DNA of 64,000 bases, taken from assembly GCA_028583405.1 (NCBI GenBank), contig CM053247.1:10050946-10114945 (forward strand), in the 5' to 3' direction. Every line of letters begins with the position of its first letter. Position 1 is the first letter of the stretch. The stretch comes from Pogonophryne albipinna (lineage: Eukaryota; Chordata; Actinopteri; Perciformes; Artedidraconidae). The translations under genes and the position numbers were made by a program. Below are positions 12,701 through 24,589 of the stretch, one piece after another. The notes below the pieces were generated by a model. The model did no database searches and was not told where the DNA came from. It saw only the letters and a program-made list of their open reading frames with translations.

Positions 12701-13283
12701 CGCTTATGGTCATTCATGCCTCATTTCATTCTCCATAAGTCTATATTTTCCTTGGCCTATTACAAGGAGATGTTGCACCTAAGGCTGGATGATGATATGG
12801 CCTTTCTTTTTCTCCTTTCCTACGCTTTTCACTGAAAACTCCTGTCAATATGGATTGTAAGAGATGGCGGTCGTGTAAACTTTTATGATAGCAATAAAGA
12901 TCTGCAGCACCGCCCACCATCAAGCCCCCCCTCCCTCCGTCCCACATTTCCACCCCCCAATTCCCATCCAATCCCACATCCCTGCACCCTTAGCAGAGAG
13001 AGAAACATGGGACCTGACACTGTTCATTAGGAGGCTATTGTCCAACGATGTTCACCTCTGACATCAATCTTCTCGTTTCCTGATGCGTACTTGTGTTGCA
13101 TCATGTATAAAACCGTGTCACTGCCAGCGTGAAGACTTTACTTTATGATGTTTGGGGGAAGCAGTTTACAATATTTATCTTAGTAAAAAGTAAAAAAAGA
13201 AATTATTTTATTAGATGATAATTGTTATCATCATTTGCATGTAATACTATCAGTTGTTTTTTAATGTTACATTTTTTATTTTC
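12701..13283. other. unique sequence, no gene seen
   Basis: Contains a C-rich stretch at about 12,910-12,990, then AT-rich sequence up to the TTAA of the next element. The minus-strand frame 12,741-12,977 is Gly/Trp-rich low complexity and is rejected as a gene. Confidence 0.4.
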
Positions 13284-14206
13284 TTAAAGGGGCCCTATAA
13301 TGCTAATTTTCAGGTCCATATTTGTATTTTGACATGTTCACATGCTTTAATGTTCAAAAAGGTCTTTATTTTTCTCATACTGTCTGTGCTGCAGCAACTC
13401 TTTTCACCCTCTGTCTGAAACCAGAGCCAAGTCTGCTCTGATTGGTTAGCTGGCCCTGATTGGTCTAGCCCTTAGATATGTCCCGCCCAGAGGTTGCGCT
13501 TGGCTTTTTCGCTGCCCGTCATTTTGACAGACAGGTTCGTAAAACTTCCGTCAAAATCCAGAATTACCTGTCGGCCTTTACAAAACTCTGACGAGGGGGG
13601 GGGAGAAGCATGCTCGTGAACTGTCAAGGGGGGGGGGGGGTGGGGACAGTTCACATGCGCCGTGTTATGCATGGCTGCTGCACCTCGCAGGGGGGGTGCA
13701 CAGCGTAAAGCCAAATCTCACAGACATTTCAATGATTTGTACGGCACAGTTAGGTTTGGAAACGGTATCATTTCCTTTTTGGAGGGCATGCATAACACGG
13801 CATAACACCGGAGCCTCGCTGCGGGGAAACTTTGGCGCTGTTCCGAGTTTGTTCTAATCTGTCAAAATGACGGACTGCTTTCAGATTGTTAAAAAAAATC
13901 CGTCATAGACGGAAAATATTCGGTTAACGCAAACTCTGGTCCCGCCCCTTAGTTTTTCACGTACAATGTGTTGGATCGCTTGCAAATAGAAGCGCAAGTG
14001 TCACATAGGGATGTCATTAAGTTACGGAAAAAACTCCAAAGTCTAATGGAGGCGTTTCAGGCAGGGGTGGTAGTGTGTGGGAGAGAAACTCCCTCTGGAG
14101 GGAACTTTGGGATTTTAGCCCTTGCAGACCATTTACATGCACACAAATCTACATAACACACTATAGGAAAGGGAAAACCCCCAAAAGCATAATAGGGCCT
14201 CTTTAA
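13284..14206 (+). mobile_element. MITE-1 copy D, complete, interrupted by a hAT element
   Basis: This copy defines the family. TTAA at 13,284-13,287 and 14,203-14,206 flank the inverted termini AGGGGCCCTATAATGC and GCATAATAGGGCCTCT. TTAA duplications are the hallmark of the piggyBac and Kolobok superfamilies. Without the 451-bp insertion and its 8-bp duplication the element is about 456 bp. Shared internal blocks are CACCCTCTGTCTGAAACCAG, GATTGGTTAGCTGGCC, ATAGAAGCGCAAGTGT, AAACTCCCTCTGGAG and CCATTTACATGCAC. It is non-coding and must have been moved by a transposase made elsewhere. Confidence 0.88.
13488..13938. mobile_element. 451-bp hAT-type non-autonomous element nested in MITE-1 copy D
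   Basis: Left end CAGAGGTTGCGC and right end GCAAACTCTG are inverted repeats. The flanks carry a perfect 8-bp direct duplication, GTCCCGCC (13,480-13,487 and 13,939-13,946), as expected for hAT transposition. It contains a run of 13 G at 13,628-13,640 and CCGTCATTTTGACAGACAGG near the left end, with an inverted relative AATCTGTCAAAATGACGGAC near the right end. A diverged relative lies at 55,895-56,220. Confidence 0.88.
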
Positions 14207-15244
14207 CAATTTGTAGATTATAGATTGTGTATCAAATTGAGCAAAACAACAACATTTGGAGATAAAACCCTTAAATGCAATTTGAAGTCATTTCTGCATA
14301 AAACATAAATTGGCTTGTTGCCAGTGTGCATACTTCAGTATTATCCATCAACATTACAAGTATTTGTCACATTTTCTGCTTGATTTCAGTTTTTAAAACT
14401 AGTGGATGTGTGATTAAGCAGCAAATATTGTTTTGTTTTTCTTGTAATTCAAATAAAATGTGGTATTTATATAAACTGTCTAACGCTACAAGCCGCTGCA
14501 TGACTTCTAAGACAATTGCAAAGAATCATCCTTTCAGTCACATCACTTCATTAGCTTCTACAATGGGACAATGAGTCCAATTACCCACAATCCCCATTCC
14601 TGTTCTCTATGGCTCCATCTCTGACCGTCTGCGGGGGCTGGCTCGTTGCCAGGGTGTATTCAGCGTGCTCTGATTCACCGTAGTTATCTAAAATGTTCAT
14701 TATTTAGCAATTTATTCATACCGTGTGACAGCATTTAAGTTTTACCCGGTTTTCTCAAATTCAGATGAGGCCTGAGGCAGATTGGCTAAATGAATGGTTT
14801 TACAGATCAGCTAATATGGAAATGTGGCTGCAATTAAAGAAGATGTTGTGAGGTAAAAGGAAGAAGGGGATATTTTCTTGGCAATTAAGATATTAGAATA
14901 AAACATGTCATTTCCCCAACGACCAGACTAAAAGAACATGAACTAAAAAACAATAGTCATCTTGTCACCAGCCACTTTGACAAAAGGCCCAGAGAGGAAG
15001 CCAAGCTTGACACAACTTTTTACATGTGGGTTGGGAGGTGGGGGTTGGAGGGCTCGGGGTGGGGGGGGTCCGTGGCTTTAGGCAATGACTAAAACACAAT
15101 CAACCTTCTCCTCATCTCCTCGTGCCGCCGTGGCCCACAGCCCCCCGCTAATTAAAGTGATACAACATCTCACAGGCCAGTGCGCACATCTAATGGGCTG
15201 GGTGAGGCCCTCCCGCCTCATATACCCTCACTCTATAGCTGTGA

Positions 15245-15245
<1 letters not shown>
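14207..15245. other. unique sequence, no gene seen
   Basis: AT-rich at first, becoming GC-richer after 15,000, with a G-rich patch at about 15,030-15,070. No repeats with a second copy and no credible coding frame. Confidence 0.4.

Positions 15246-15319
<74 letters not shown>
15246..15319. repeat. CA microsatellite
   Basis: Perfect (CA)37. Confidence 0.98.
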
Positions 15320-15322
<3 letters not shown>

Positions 15323-17880
15323 GCTACAGATCATGAACCCAGCGTGGTAGCACCAATCAAAGCCTCTTACTCTGACCCCAGAATCGAATGTGTATCTGAC
15401 CTTAAACAGGGGCCTTGTCATGTCTTTAGGCTCATGTCAGTCTATCACACTGATACGGAGAATTAGGTACATGTAGGTGTCCAGAGTAAAACGTGATGTA
15501 TTGCTCTTCAGACAGAGCAAACAAAGACCAGGAAAAATAAAAGACATCAAGGTCACAGAGCATATTCGATAGATACAATCAGTTCTAGGAAGTGTATCAA
15601 ACCCTGGCCTGTACCTCTAAAAAATTTCAACTTTTTATGAGCCTTGGATTCAGTCTTGTAAAATGCTATTTTTCGGGTAATCCAATGGGATTTTAAATTA
15701 TTAACATGTAGACAAACATGGAGTAATTTGTTTGTTTCAAGAAAAGAATGCAGGAAAAGTTGTTGGTTATGGTTGTTATGTGGAAACCCAAACGGCAGAA
15801 ATTGCTGTTAAAATGAATTGCAATTTTACTTATTGATTTGTATTAATGCTGTAGGAGCATGAAAACCTTCAACTTAGGTCAAAATGCAGTATATTTTAAT
15901 TTGAGCTATGGAAAGCCTAAAATACTAATTGAAAAAAATCTGAAAAAAGTTAAACTTAAGCAAGACTACCAAACATGATCTACATTTGGAAAAACAATGG
16001 TAGAAAAATAGACGAGATAAGACTCGAAGGACTCAAGATTTATCTGCAAAAAAATATATATAGACGACAAAAAAATAAAACAACAAGTATAAAACAATTA
16101 GGGATAAAAACCAAGACAAAGGAAGGGAGAAAGGGAACAATATAAAGATAGCGCAAGAGGGCAAAAACTGTAGACAAAGACAGGCACATGGGACAAAGAA
16201 AAGAAAAGTTAGATTTTATAGAAAATTAAACAAAACTGAAAATAGCTGGAGAGAAAATAAAAAGCTATGCTTCTTAAACAAAGAGTAAAATCAACTGCCA
16301 ATAGAGACAGAAATATCAATATCAAAACAAAGAAGGAAAGGTAAACAGAGATACAATGATGGACTTCTGAGATAGAGATGGAGAGAAAACAAAGAAGAGG
16401 CGAAGCAAACACTCCTCCAGCAGCCTGTGTTTGGTCATTTGGAAACTCTTCTTCTTGTTCTTGGATGATGTTCCCCTGAACCCAGTGTGTGTGTGCAAGT
16501 GTGTGTGTGTTTGCACGCAAACACACATTGGCCGCCATTGCTCGGGTTTTGCCTGCCAACATCAAAAATGAAGTGGTCAGCGGACAGCTTGGCTTGTCAC
16601 AGGACGCAGTAGGCAGCCACGCCACATGTAGCTCAGAGGACAGGCCAAGGAGGGGCGGGGGGTGAGGACGGGGGGAGGGAGGGGGTTTCTTGGAGGAAAA
16701 TAAAGGGGATAAGGCCGTAAGGAAGCGTCTCCGAACACCCCCTAACCTGATCTCATCATGCCACATCTGCTGATGTGAACCCGTGAGGTGCAGGTGCTCA
16801 AGGGAAGGTGTCGTCATCCATATTTGATGAGTTTTACACATTTTCTGTGTAAGGCTTACATTTTTCATTGGTTTGAACTATAAGACCACCCCCCCCCCCA
16901 CATTAGTAATGAACACAACTTTGTTACACCGGTCTCAGATTTGGTGACAGACGTCCTAAGAGTTGTTGAATTTGGTGTGTTCATTAGCTTTAATGTAATG
17001 TTGACCAACATGGTTATAACGAAGAAGTGATTTTAATTGTTTAAACAACTATCTAAATCTGTTTTACAAGCATTTAGGGCGGCATGAATATGAATTTACC
17101 AAGAGGGGAACTCTTTTTTCTGATCATACAGACACCACATGAATGAAAACTTATTTTGAAAAAGGAATGAAAAAGGAACATTAGTCGTCCGTCCATCCTG
17201 TGATCTGGATCTGCTTCACAGTTATATGAGTTGTTCCTTGGCTTCGTAGTTTCTTTCCTAAGTGAGTTTTATGAAAATATGACCTAGTGTTTCTCTAATC
17301 CTGCTGAGAGACAAATAGACAGACAAACTGAGTGCAAAACATAACCTCATTGGTGCAGGTAAAAACAAAACACTAGTTCAAAATAACTTGAAACAATCGC
17401 AAAAATGTCAATATGTGTTTAGCTTTATCTACCGCAGGAACAAAAACCATAATGATAAATAATGTTAGATAATGCTATTTTACCATCTGCTTAAAATAGC
17501 TTTCTCAGGTTGAAATAAAAATGTCACTCCTGTAATAAGTACATATGTTACCAACCCGTAATCACTTTCAATGGTTAGGTTGAGGGCATCTTCATCCACC
17601 AGCGTCTTCCTTTAATTTGTATTGAGGCCTGCTGTATTCAGTTCAACCAGAACTGTTATCTAATTATTTCAAATCAAATTATAGCTCTTCTTTAAAGTAT
17701 GTTCTTCAAGTATGTATATGAAATACATCCTGAATAAATGTATTCTCCAATGTTATCCAGAAGAACAGAATTAGGGTTTATTTGAAAGAAAAAAAAGCAC
17801 ACAAAACACTGCTTACTCTTTGAAGAAGACTATTTGGGGCATCTTCTAAGTTCAGCCTGTCCTCCTCCAAAAAACGACCA
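15320..17880. other. unique sequence, no gene seen
   Basis: A-rich on the plus strand at about 15,900-16,350, then a GC-richer block at 16,400-16,850. The 219-codon minus-strand frame at 16,209-16,868 is the longest non-repeat frame in the first half, but it has proline/serine and hydrophobic low-complexity stretches, no domain and no splice context. A C homopolymer lies at about 16,888-16,899. Confidence 0.4.
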
Positions 17881-19092
17881 AATAGGTCGATTGTTCAGCA
17901 GCTTATTACGACCTGTTTTAAAGTTCAGCACCTCTAGTGGTCGTGTAAGAAACAGCAATTTGCGGCATATGGGCTGATGCTCCCGTTGATTGCAAACGCT
18001 CCGGAGGGTCGTATATTCACAAATAACCCTCTCTGGAAAATCCTAAATTGTAGAATAGTTTGGCCATTAAAATGCTTTTTGATTTGATTTCTAGCGAGAA
18101 GTGTATATTGTACTTTTAGAATCCAGGTCCAGTGGATGTGTAGGATCTATAGTTTGATAGATATTACGAAGATGATTTGAGGTCTCGCCAGGAGAACGTG
18201 TATATACTACGTCTTTCCCCTATTCATTTCTATTGACGGCAGCGTCCATGTAAAGTTGGTGTCAAGCCTCACGGGGTGAAAACAGTATTTCCGGTCTCGA
18301 AGTTTTCATAATAAAACCGGAAGTATTCCCCTCACTGTCAAATTATTTTACAGTAATATCTGCCGTACTCATCCACTAAAAAACATCAGTTTATCTTTGT
18401 TAATTACACAACATTGATTGGTTTGAATTGTGTACAATGCTTTTGTGTTTTTAACCTTCAATTCGGAGAAACAAATAGTTTTTTCGGAGTTTAGGATGGC
18501 CGAAGACACTACGCTACCCATAATCCTCAGCTATCGTTTGGGACTACAACATCCGCTTTGCTTGATAAACCCTGTGATTAGTCCTCAAGCTCTGTGATTG
18601 GATGTTGGAGTGGCAGTGCGCCAAGGTTACGCCGAGCATCAACAGCTCTTTGAAATGGAATGGAACCACGGCAGAATATCCAAAACTGGACTCGAACGGG
18701 TCCAGCCCCCCCCCCCAGAACTACACATGCTGGCTAATTGTGTTTCGCAACATGTTCTATGGCAGGTCTCTACTGGGAATTGTAGTTTTAAAATGTCCCA
18801 TTATTAGAAGTTGCCAGTATTAAACTGTGTACACCCTGGAGGTTTAGGGGATGGGAAACACATTGGTGTTATCACATTTAAAACATATAATTAATAAATG
18901 GGTGAAAATTGCTTGTGCCCATAATGGGCAGCATTAATATACCCACATGACAGCTAAGGTCAGAATAGCTTTATTTAATAGCTGGTCTTATGTCTGTGAC
19001 CCCTCCTGTTGTTCATTAATAAGCCTGAAACATGCACTTGTCAAGGTTCAGAGGCACATTTTGCAAATATGGCAGTAGCCATCGATCAGCTT

Positions 19093-19162
19093 AAGATAAG
19101 ATATACTTTATTGATCCCAAGTTGGGAAATGTTTTTGTTACAGCAGCATGTACAACATGCAA
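19093..19162 (-). mobile_element. LINE 3' tail fragment
   Basis: AAGATAAGATATACTTTATT followed by GATCCCAAGTTGGGAAATG is the reverse complement of the 3' end found on many fish LINEs. It lies inside the inverted-repeat element at 17,881-19,416. No coding part is kept. Confidence 0.55.
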
Positions 19163-19262
19163 TTTATTGTTACTTTGTAATTCTACTCCACTACAATTCA
19201 GAGGTTAACCTGGTATTTTTACTCCACTACATTTATTTTAGTTACTTTGCAGATTCTGATTA
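19163..19262. repeat. dispersed fish repeat fragment (ACTCCACTACATTTAT type)
   Basis: Contains TTCTACTCCACTACAATTCA, TTTACTCCACTACATTTATT and TTAGTTACTTTGCAGATT, phrases I recognise from a very common dispersed repeat in fish genomes. Its class is not certain. Confidence 0.5.
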
Positions 19263-19619
19263 ATGATGTGAAATATAAACAACCCTTAAATCACCTGAGT
19301 GAAATTCAGGGAATATATGACCCTCCGGAGCGTTTGCAGTCAACTGGAGCACTAGAGGTCGAAAACTTTAAAATGTGATAATAGGTCGTAATAAGCGCTT
19401 GAACAATCGACCTATTCACAGCAGATGTTGAATTAAAAAAGACTATTTCTGAAATAACATTAGGTATTATATTATCTGACACAATATCACTATCTGGTAT
19501 TATTGATTGAAGCAGCTAGAGCACAACAGCCTACCCCTGTCTGTACGTTGCGGTAGCATTCAGACTCGGAGGGCTCCTGTAATTGGGGGGACAAAGAAGG
19601 AAGAGCTAGCAAGGTTTTA

Positions 19620-19940
19620 ACAATCCCACGTCAGCAGGGTTCCATCAGCCGTGAAACAAAAGTGACCCAGTGATTTATGCAGCAGAAGGAAGGGGGGAGC
19701 GACGACAGCGAGGAATTATCCGGAAAGGTCATCCTCAATTTCTGTCCAGAAATGATCTTTTCCCACTATGTAATAAACATTTATCTGATCCCTTTATTGG
19801 CTTTATTAGATCTGACAGTTTAGTTAAGCCATTTCCAGCCGGGCCGCCGCGGGTCGTGACAGTTAACGTTGCGCAAAAAGTTCCATTGCCTAGGTTCTTA
19901 TTCACAGGACTGAAGGGACAAGGACAGTAGGTCTGGGCCC
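19620..19940. promoter_or_regulatory. candidate conserved non-coding element
   Basis: Repeat-free block containing ATTATCCGGAAAGG, CACTATGTAATAAACATTTA and TGGCTTTATTAGATC, compositionally distinct from its flanks. Inference only. Confidence 0.2.
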
Positions 19941-21269
19941 GGTATTATTACCACTGTGAAACAAAGGCTCTGCACATTTAGATGCCCATAAATATCTCTC
20001 CAGCACATAGCAGAGCAGAACATCCAGACACCGTGTTGTTTAAGGAGAACAGCTGAATGTCAATTGGGTGTCATTACTGTAAAAGCTGCACTTATGAAAG
20101 AGGTAAATGTGCTTGACAAAAATAATGTAAACACCTCATGACAAAGGATGTTAAAAAGTGATTTAAGATAGATGCAATTTTAAACACAACCCTTAAAATG
20201 TGGCTCATAGTCGTTGTAGCTACGTATGGCGACTTTCATATGAGTTTTAAAAGCAATATGCTAAAACAAACAGCTTGGAAGATGCCAAATTAACTCGAAA
20301 ACAAAATTGGGAATTCAAACTGCACAGTTGTTAAGGCAAAATACGTCAATTTAGAAATAGAAAATGTTTATTCTGCTTTAAGCTTTTTATCAAAATGATG
20401 ACAAACAATGATGAGATAATTGTGCCTGAATGTAATATACTTTTTAATTATTATAATTGTATTTGTATTTATTTATTTATTTCATTCTCATTATAACTAT
20501 TTAATCTCTCCTTTTTTCTCTCACATTTAATCATTTTTCTTAGTGTGCATTTGAATGCTTACATGTATTTGTTTATGTTTTATTTTTTGTAAACAAATGT
20601 ATAGATCTTTGAAATTTGAATCCCTTATTGTTTTTAAACAAAAAATGCATTTAATGCTTATTAAATTATTTTAAACAATAATTATTTCCATTTGACTGTA
20701 ACGTTTGCAATTTGATGAAGCTTCTTTGTTTAATCATGACATGCCTGAGTGCTGTCCTATATTTGTAAAATAAATACAAGCACAGTTTTGAGTTGAATGT
20801 TCTATTCTGCTAAATGTAATTTAAATGCCACAGGTTTCATTCTGACATCAGTGTATTGAATTGTATTCAGTTAGTATATTGTTGATAATGTGTGAGTGTG
20901 TAGCATTCACAGGCTCATATGCTGGATGAGGTAATGACAGTAACATCCCATCTAGTGGTTAGCAGGTTACAAATCCTTCAGAAAAGCTGATAAATGTTTC
21001 TTTAAGACACTCTCCCGTCCTTTCTGTAATGACAGCCAATCCTGCTGTTGACGCTCGCATCAGTATGCAGCGATAATGGTGCGGCCGCAGAAGCAGTTGG
21101 GATTGTAAACAACGTCTGTCATTCAGTTTAATAGACTTGAGGGCATTGTAATGGCTCTGTACCGCTTTCACATTCACTGCACCAAATGTGTAGAGCAAAA
21201 CGCCAGAAGAGCATTTTACCTCAGAAATAGATTAAATAAACCTCTTTTATAGCTCTATCTCAAGGACAG

Positions 21270-21285
21270 CCCCCCCCCCCCCCCC
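21270..21285. repeat. C homopolymer
   Basis: Sixteen consecutive C, followed by a short CCA-type triplet run. Confidence 0.95.
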
Positions 21286-21499
21286 ACCACCACCGCTCCT
21301 AACTGTGACTGCTGAATATATTCTGTCTCTATTTCAACCATTTGTGCGGGCAAATTACAAAAGGTCTTTGAAATGAATTCTTATTTGTCTATTTCAATGT
21401 TTCTGTATTTACTCAGCTGTCACCGGGTGAATTACAGCCCATCTCTGCCACATTACCCGCCCTCTCCTTCCCTGACTTAACTGTTAAGAATATCAAATA

Positions 21500-22200
21500 A
21501 AGTATTCTCAATCCTCTTCCGAATAATGATTTGCATGTGCGCCCATGTTCCTCCTATTTGAGAATGCACTTCTTATTAGTGAGATTTATGAGGCCTCCAA
21601 CACCATACTCTTGTGGTGGACCAGCCACTTCAGCATTAGTCATTGGCATCCCAAGGTTAATTAGGTTGATCATGTCTTTAAATAGCAGGATCATCATTGC
21701 TCTTCTCTTTCTCTACTCCCCCTGGTTCCCTCTGTCGGATTGCAGCAAGACTGCTCATCGGCTGGGCTCCCATTCAGGAGCTGTCAGGTTTTTTTTCTCT
21801 TTTCTTTTTTTTAACCAAATCCTGGCGCCCAATGTGGGGCAGGCGGGCTAAGTTAGCGCGAAAGTGAAGTTGTCACTCAGAGACAGAGGAGGTGCGGTGC
21901 AGTGTGGGCCGGAGGAGCTAACGGTTTGCCTGCGCCTCGCCTCCAATCCAGACCATCTGTGGCCCCAGCTGGAGTGCCAGCGATGGTCTGGCACTTGTAC
22001 CGCGCCATATTTACAGATCTAAACACAAATGGCTACTGCCTGATTGTTTCACGATTCATTAGTCAGACAAGCTCGGCTCCCGCGCCAGCCCAGCTGTTAC
22101 AGAGTAAACCTTTGTCACTTAATAGGGCTGCTTATTGCCTCCCCATCAAACGTATTGATCTGTGGCCTCCTCCTTTTAAGGTGAGGTGACTGGGAGCGTG
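21500..22200. promoter_or_regulatory. candidate conserved non-coding block
   Basis: Long repeat-free block with cores such as AATGATTTGCATGTGC (octamer-like ATTTGCAT), CCATATTTACAGATC and TCACGATTCATTAGTC. It contains no recognisable transposon. The functional call is inference only. Confidence 0.2.
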
Positions 22201-23539
22201 GGGACAGACAGGATGAGGAGAGTGTGACATGGTGGGGGTCAGGAGGATGAACGGAGGGGTTTATTGAAACATGATCCACCAGGATAGAGGTGAAATAGAA
22301 CAAAAATATCAACAATTGATCTTTGCAACTTTTACATGATGTTGTGTTGTTATGTCTCTATAGTCTTTAAGGAAGTTTACAGTCCACCTTTTACAACATT
22401 TACTTCAAGGTAGATATTAAAATGTAATCTTGATTTTGGTTAAAGTTGGGTGAAATCTAATCTTGTAGTATTTTAAATATAAACCAGCGTGCTTCTGGAC
22501 TGAAATGGAAAATTACAATCTTTTTTTGTATTGCGGTCGTGTTGGGGTTAGGGTTACAACTTTAGAAAATCCTCAAGCTCAAACATGAATGCTTACAGTA
22601 AAAGCTGTAGTCTTTTGTACTCCATTGCTCCTGTATTTCTTCACATTGTGCTGTAATTACAGCTCTTAAATTATCCTGTAGTTTATTTATTAAATAAATA
22701 ATTCACCCACAGTTGTATCATTAACATCATGTGTATATCAATTACCTTTCCTTGTTGAACAAAACATTGTTTTTCTTGCATGCCTTCATGGTAAACAAGG
22801 AATAAAAAGAACCAGAACATTGTTGATGACTTGGAGCAAATGTGTGGATGTGTTTAACAAAAGCAAAACTACATCAAGGCATCTGTTCAGAAAAATCATA
22901 CAGATGTACTGAAGAATAATCGTAGTCTAATTTATCCAGACGTATGCTTACTACTTACTCCGAACACGTATTTTCACTAAACCTTACTATTTAAAACACT
23001 TCTTCATTGAGAATCAAACACTGAGTTTGTGTTTTAAATACGATTTTAGCTAAAATGCATGTGTTTGTAAAGTAATGTGCATTCAACAGGATGAATTAGA
23101 CTTGGTTTATGCTGCATGAGTTATGTAAGAATGTGTTTACAGACACTGAAATAGTTGTCCTGTTCTTCCTATTCTTCAAGACCTTTCTCAATATTGTTTT
23201 TTAGTTCTTTGTTCAACGTGGAGTAATAGATAAAAAGTATATCAGGAATCCAAGGTAACACAGGGGGAGTAATTGATATTAAAATGGTCGATTTGTAGGT
23301 GAAGTTTTCTTTTAAGCTGCTTTGTATAAATATAACTTACACTACTACTTACCGGGGCGAGGACTACTATTGGTCTGTGAATGTGAAAATGAAGGGAAAT
23401 CTTTATGCTGCAGCAGAAAATTGTAATTTAAACATTTGTCTCCAAACTTCTTGGTGAAGGTATACAACAATACAACCATAAATGCTGAAAGCCATCTCCA
23501 CAAAGAACAGCTTTTCCCTCTTTGGTCTGAAACTTTTCT

Positions 23540-23760
23540 GGCCTTGAACCCGTCCAATACCTTTGGGATGAACTGGAGCACTGCCTGTGAGCCAGACCTG
23601 ATCACCCAACATCTGTGCTGGACCTCACCTACTGTGTAATGTTATGGCTGAATTGGTGAAAATCCCTGCAAACAGGTTATAAAACCATGTGGAAAGCCTG
23701 CAACTAGAAGAGTGGAGGCTGTTGTAGCTGGATATCATGAAAAGGTGATGTCCATCTTGA
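23540..23760 (+). pseudogene. decayed Tc1-family transposase 3' fragment
   Basis: One frame at about 23,546-23,587 reads LEPVQYLWDELEHCL before a stop. This resembles the region around the third catalytic residue of Tc1 transposases, normally a Pro-Ile-Glu followed by Leu-Trp-Asp. Downstream DNA (GACCTCACCTACTGTG, ATGGCTGAATTGG, AGAGTGGAGGCTGTTGTAGC) is similar to the end of a common fish Tc1 gene, with several stops and frame breaks. The catalytic Glu is changed to Gln in this reading. Neither terminal inverted repeat is recognisable. It is an old remnant of a different family from the two larger Tc1 copies. Confidence 0.55.
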
Positions 23761-23764
23761 AAAA

Positions 23765-23785
23765 ATCATCATCATCATCATCATA
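23765..23785. repeat. ATC trinucleotide repeat
   Basis: About seven ATC units between AAAAA and ATATAA. Confidence 0.9.
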
Positions 23786-23819
23786 TAATACTTGGGATTT
23801 TTTTGTTTGACAACTGCTC

Positions 23820-24109
23820 CACTTTAGAATAAAATAAATACAAAATATATAAGTTAATAAATATTAAAGATGTGCAATACAAGATAAGATTCAATAAAAT
23901 AAAGATATTTTTATAAACATATTAAGTTAAGTTACAACGCCCAATAAAAGATAAAACAAAATAAAAATTGAAAAAAATATTTATATAAACATAAGAAATT
24001 AAAGTATGAATGTGCAATACAAAAACAAAACAAAAACAGTAAGGATATTTATTCAAGCATAAGAAGTTCAAGTAAAATGTCCAATACAAGGGTACAATAT
24101 GAAAGGGTA
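23820..24109. repeat. AT-rich degenerate tandem repeat
   Basis: Degenerate units of roughly 70-75 bases share TTTATATAAACATAAG-like, TGTGCAATACAA and ATAAAACAAAAT-like phrases. The same vocabulary occurs in LINE 3' regions, so this may be an expanded LINE tail. Confidence 0.5.
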
Positions 24110-24260
24110 AAATCCATAAATTCCCTCTAGAGGCAGTTAATCTCCAACACACTCCAATCACCTGCCTGAAACACATCCATTTGAACATTAAAGCATGTCA
24201 CAGTAGAAACAAAAAATACAAATATGAAACCGGAGAATGAGCATAATAGGGCCCCTTTAA
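24110..24260 (+). mobile_element. MITE-1 copy E, right-hand fragment
   Basis: The right end GAGCATAATAGGGCCCC is followed by TTAA (24,257-24,260). It shares CACCTGCCTGAAACAC and AACATTAAAGCATGTCACAG with the family. The left half is missing, and the element abuts the AT-rich tandem repeat. Confidence 0.7.
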
Positions 24261-24295
24261 AGATTGGGATGTGGTTGAGGCCAGAGTCTCCAGAG

Positions 24296-24311
24296 CCCCC
24301 CCCCCCCCCCC
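24296..24311. repeat. C homopolymer
   Basis: Sixteen consecutive C. Confidence 0.95.
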
Positions 24312-24589
24312 ACCGCCTGATAAAACAGAAAGAGCAGCCTCAGCAATATGTGTATCGCTACAAAAATAAAATCTGTCCTCAAATGTACGGATCCATTCCT
24401 TAGAAGACAGAGAGAGGGGTAAAAAACAACATGGTCAATCCTCAGGTCAAGCGTTTTACACTAGTAAGTGGAAGAGGGTGTATTGATTTCACATTAAGAG
24501 CACCGGGACAGGCTCCACACTGTCAAAATAATTCACTGATCTTATCCTTTAAAGACAAGCTCTGCTATTGGCTTTCTGCCATTTTGAAT

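Larger units (their letters stand above)
17881..19416. mobile_element. 1.5-kb element with about 150-bp inverted ends
   Basis: The left arm starts AATAGGTCGATTGTTCAGC. The right arm ends GAACAATCGACCTATT. The arms also share, in inverse orientation, CTTATTACGACCT, a CCTCTAGTG block and GCAAACGCTCCGGAGGGTC (left about 17,990-18,010, right about 19,318-19,337). No target duplication is clear. The interior has no transposase. It holds a LINE tail at 19,093 and a common fish repeat, so the element is probably non-autonomous and has received later insertions. Superfamily unknown. Confidence 0.65.
19417..23539. other. unique sequence, no gene seen
   Basis: Alternates between AT-rich stretches (20,080-20,930 and 22,320-23,340) and GC-richer blocks (19,620-19,940 and 21,500-22,200). 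I see no transposon termini. Open frames in the GC-richer blocks overlap on several strands and match nothing I recognise. Confidence 0.4.

Noticed and set aside
16209..16868. 219-codon minus-strand frame
   Set aside because: Low-complexity Pro/Ser and hydrophobic stretches, no domain, no splice or promoter context. Likely chance in a GC-richer block.
20941..20965. Second CTCF-like motif (AACCACTAGATGGGA, minus strand)
   Set aside because: Two or more mismatches at important positions; too weak to list as a feature.
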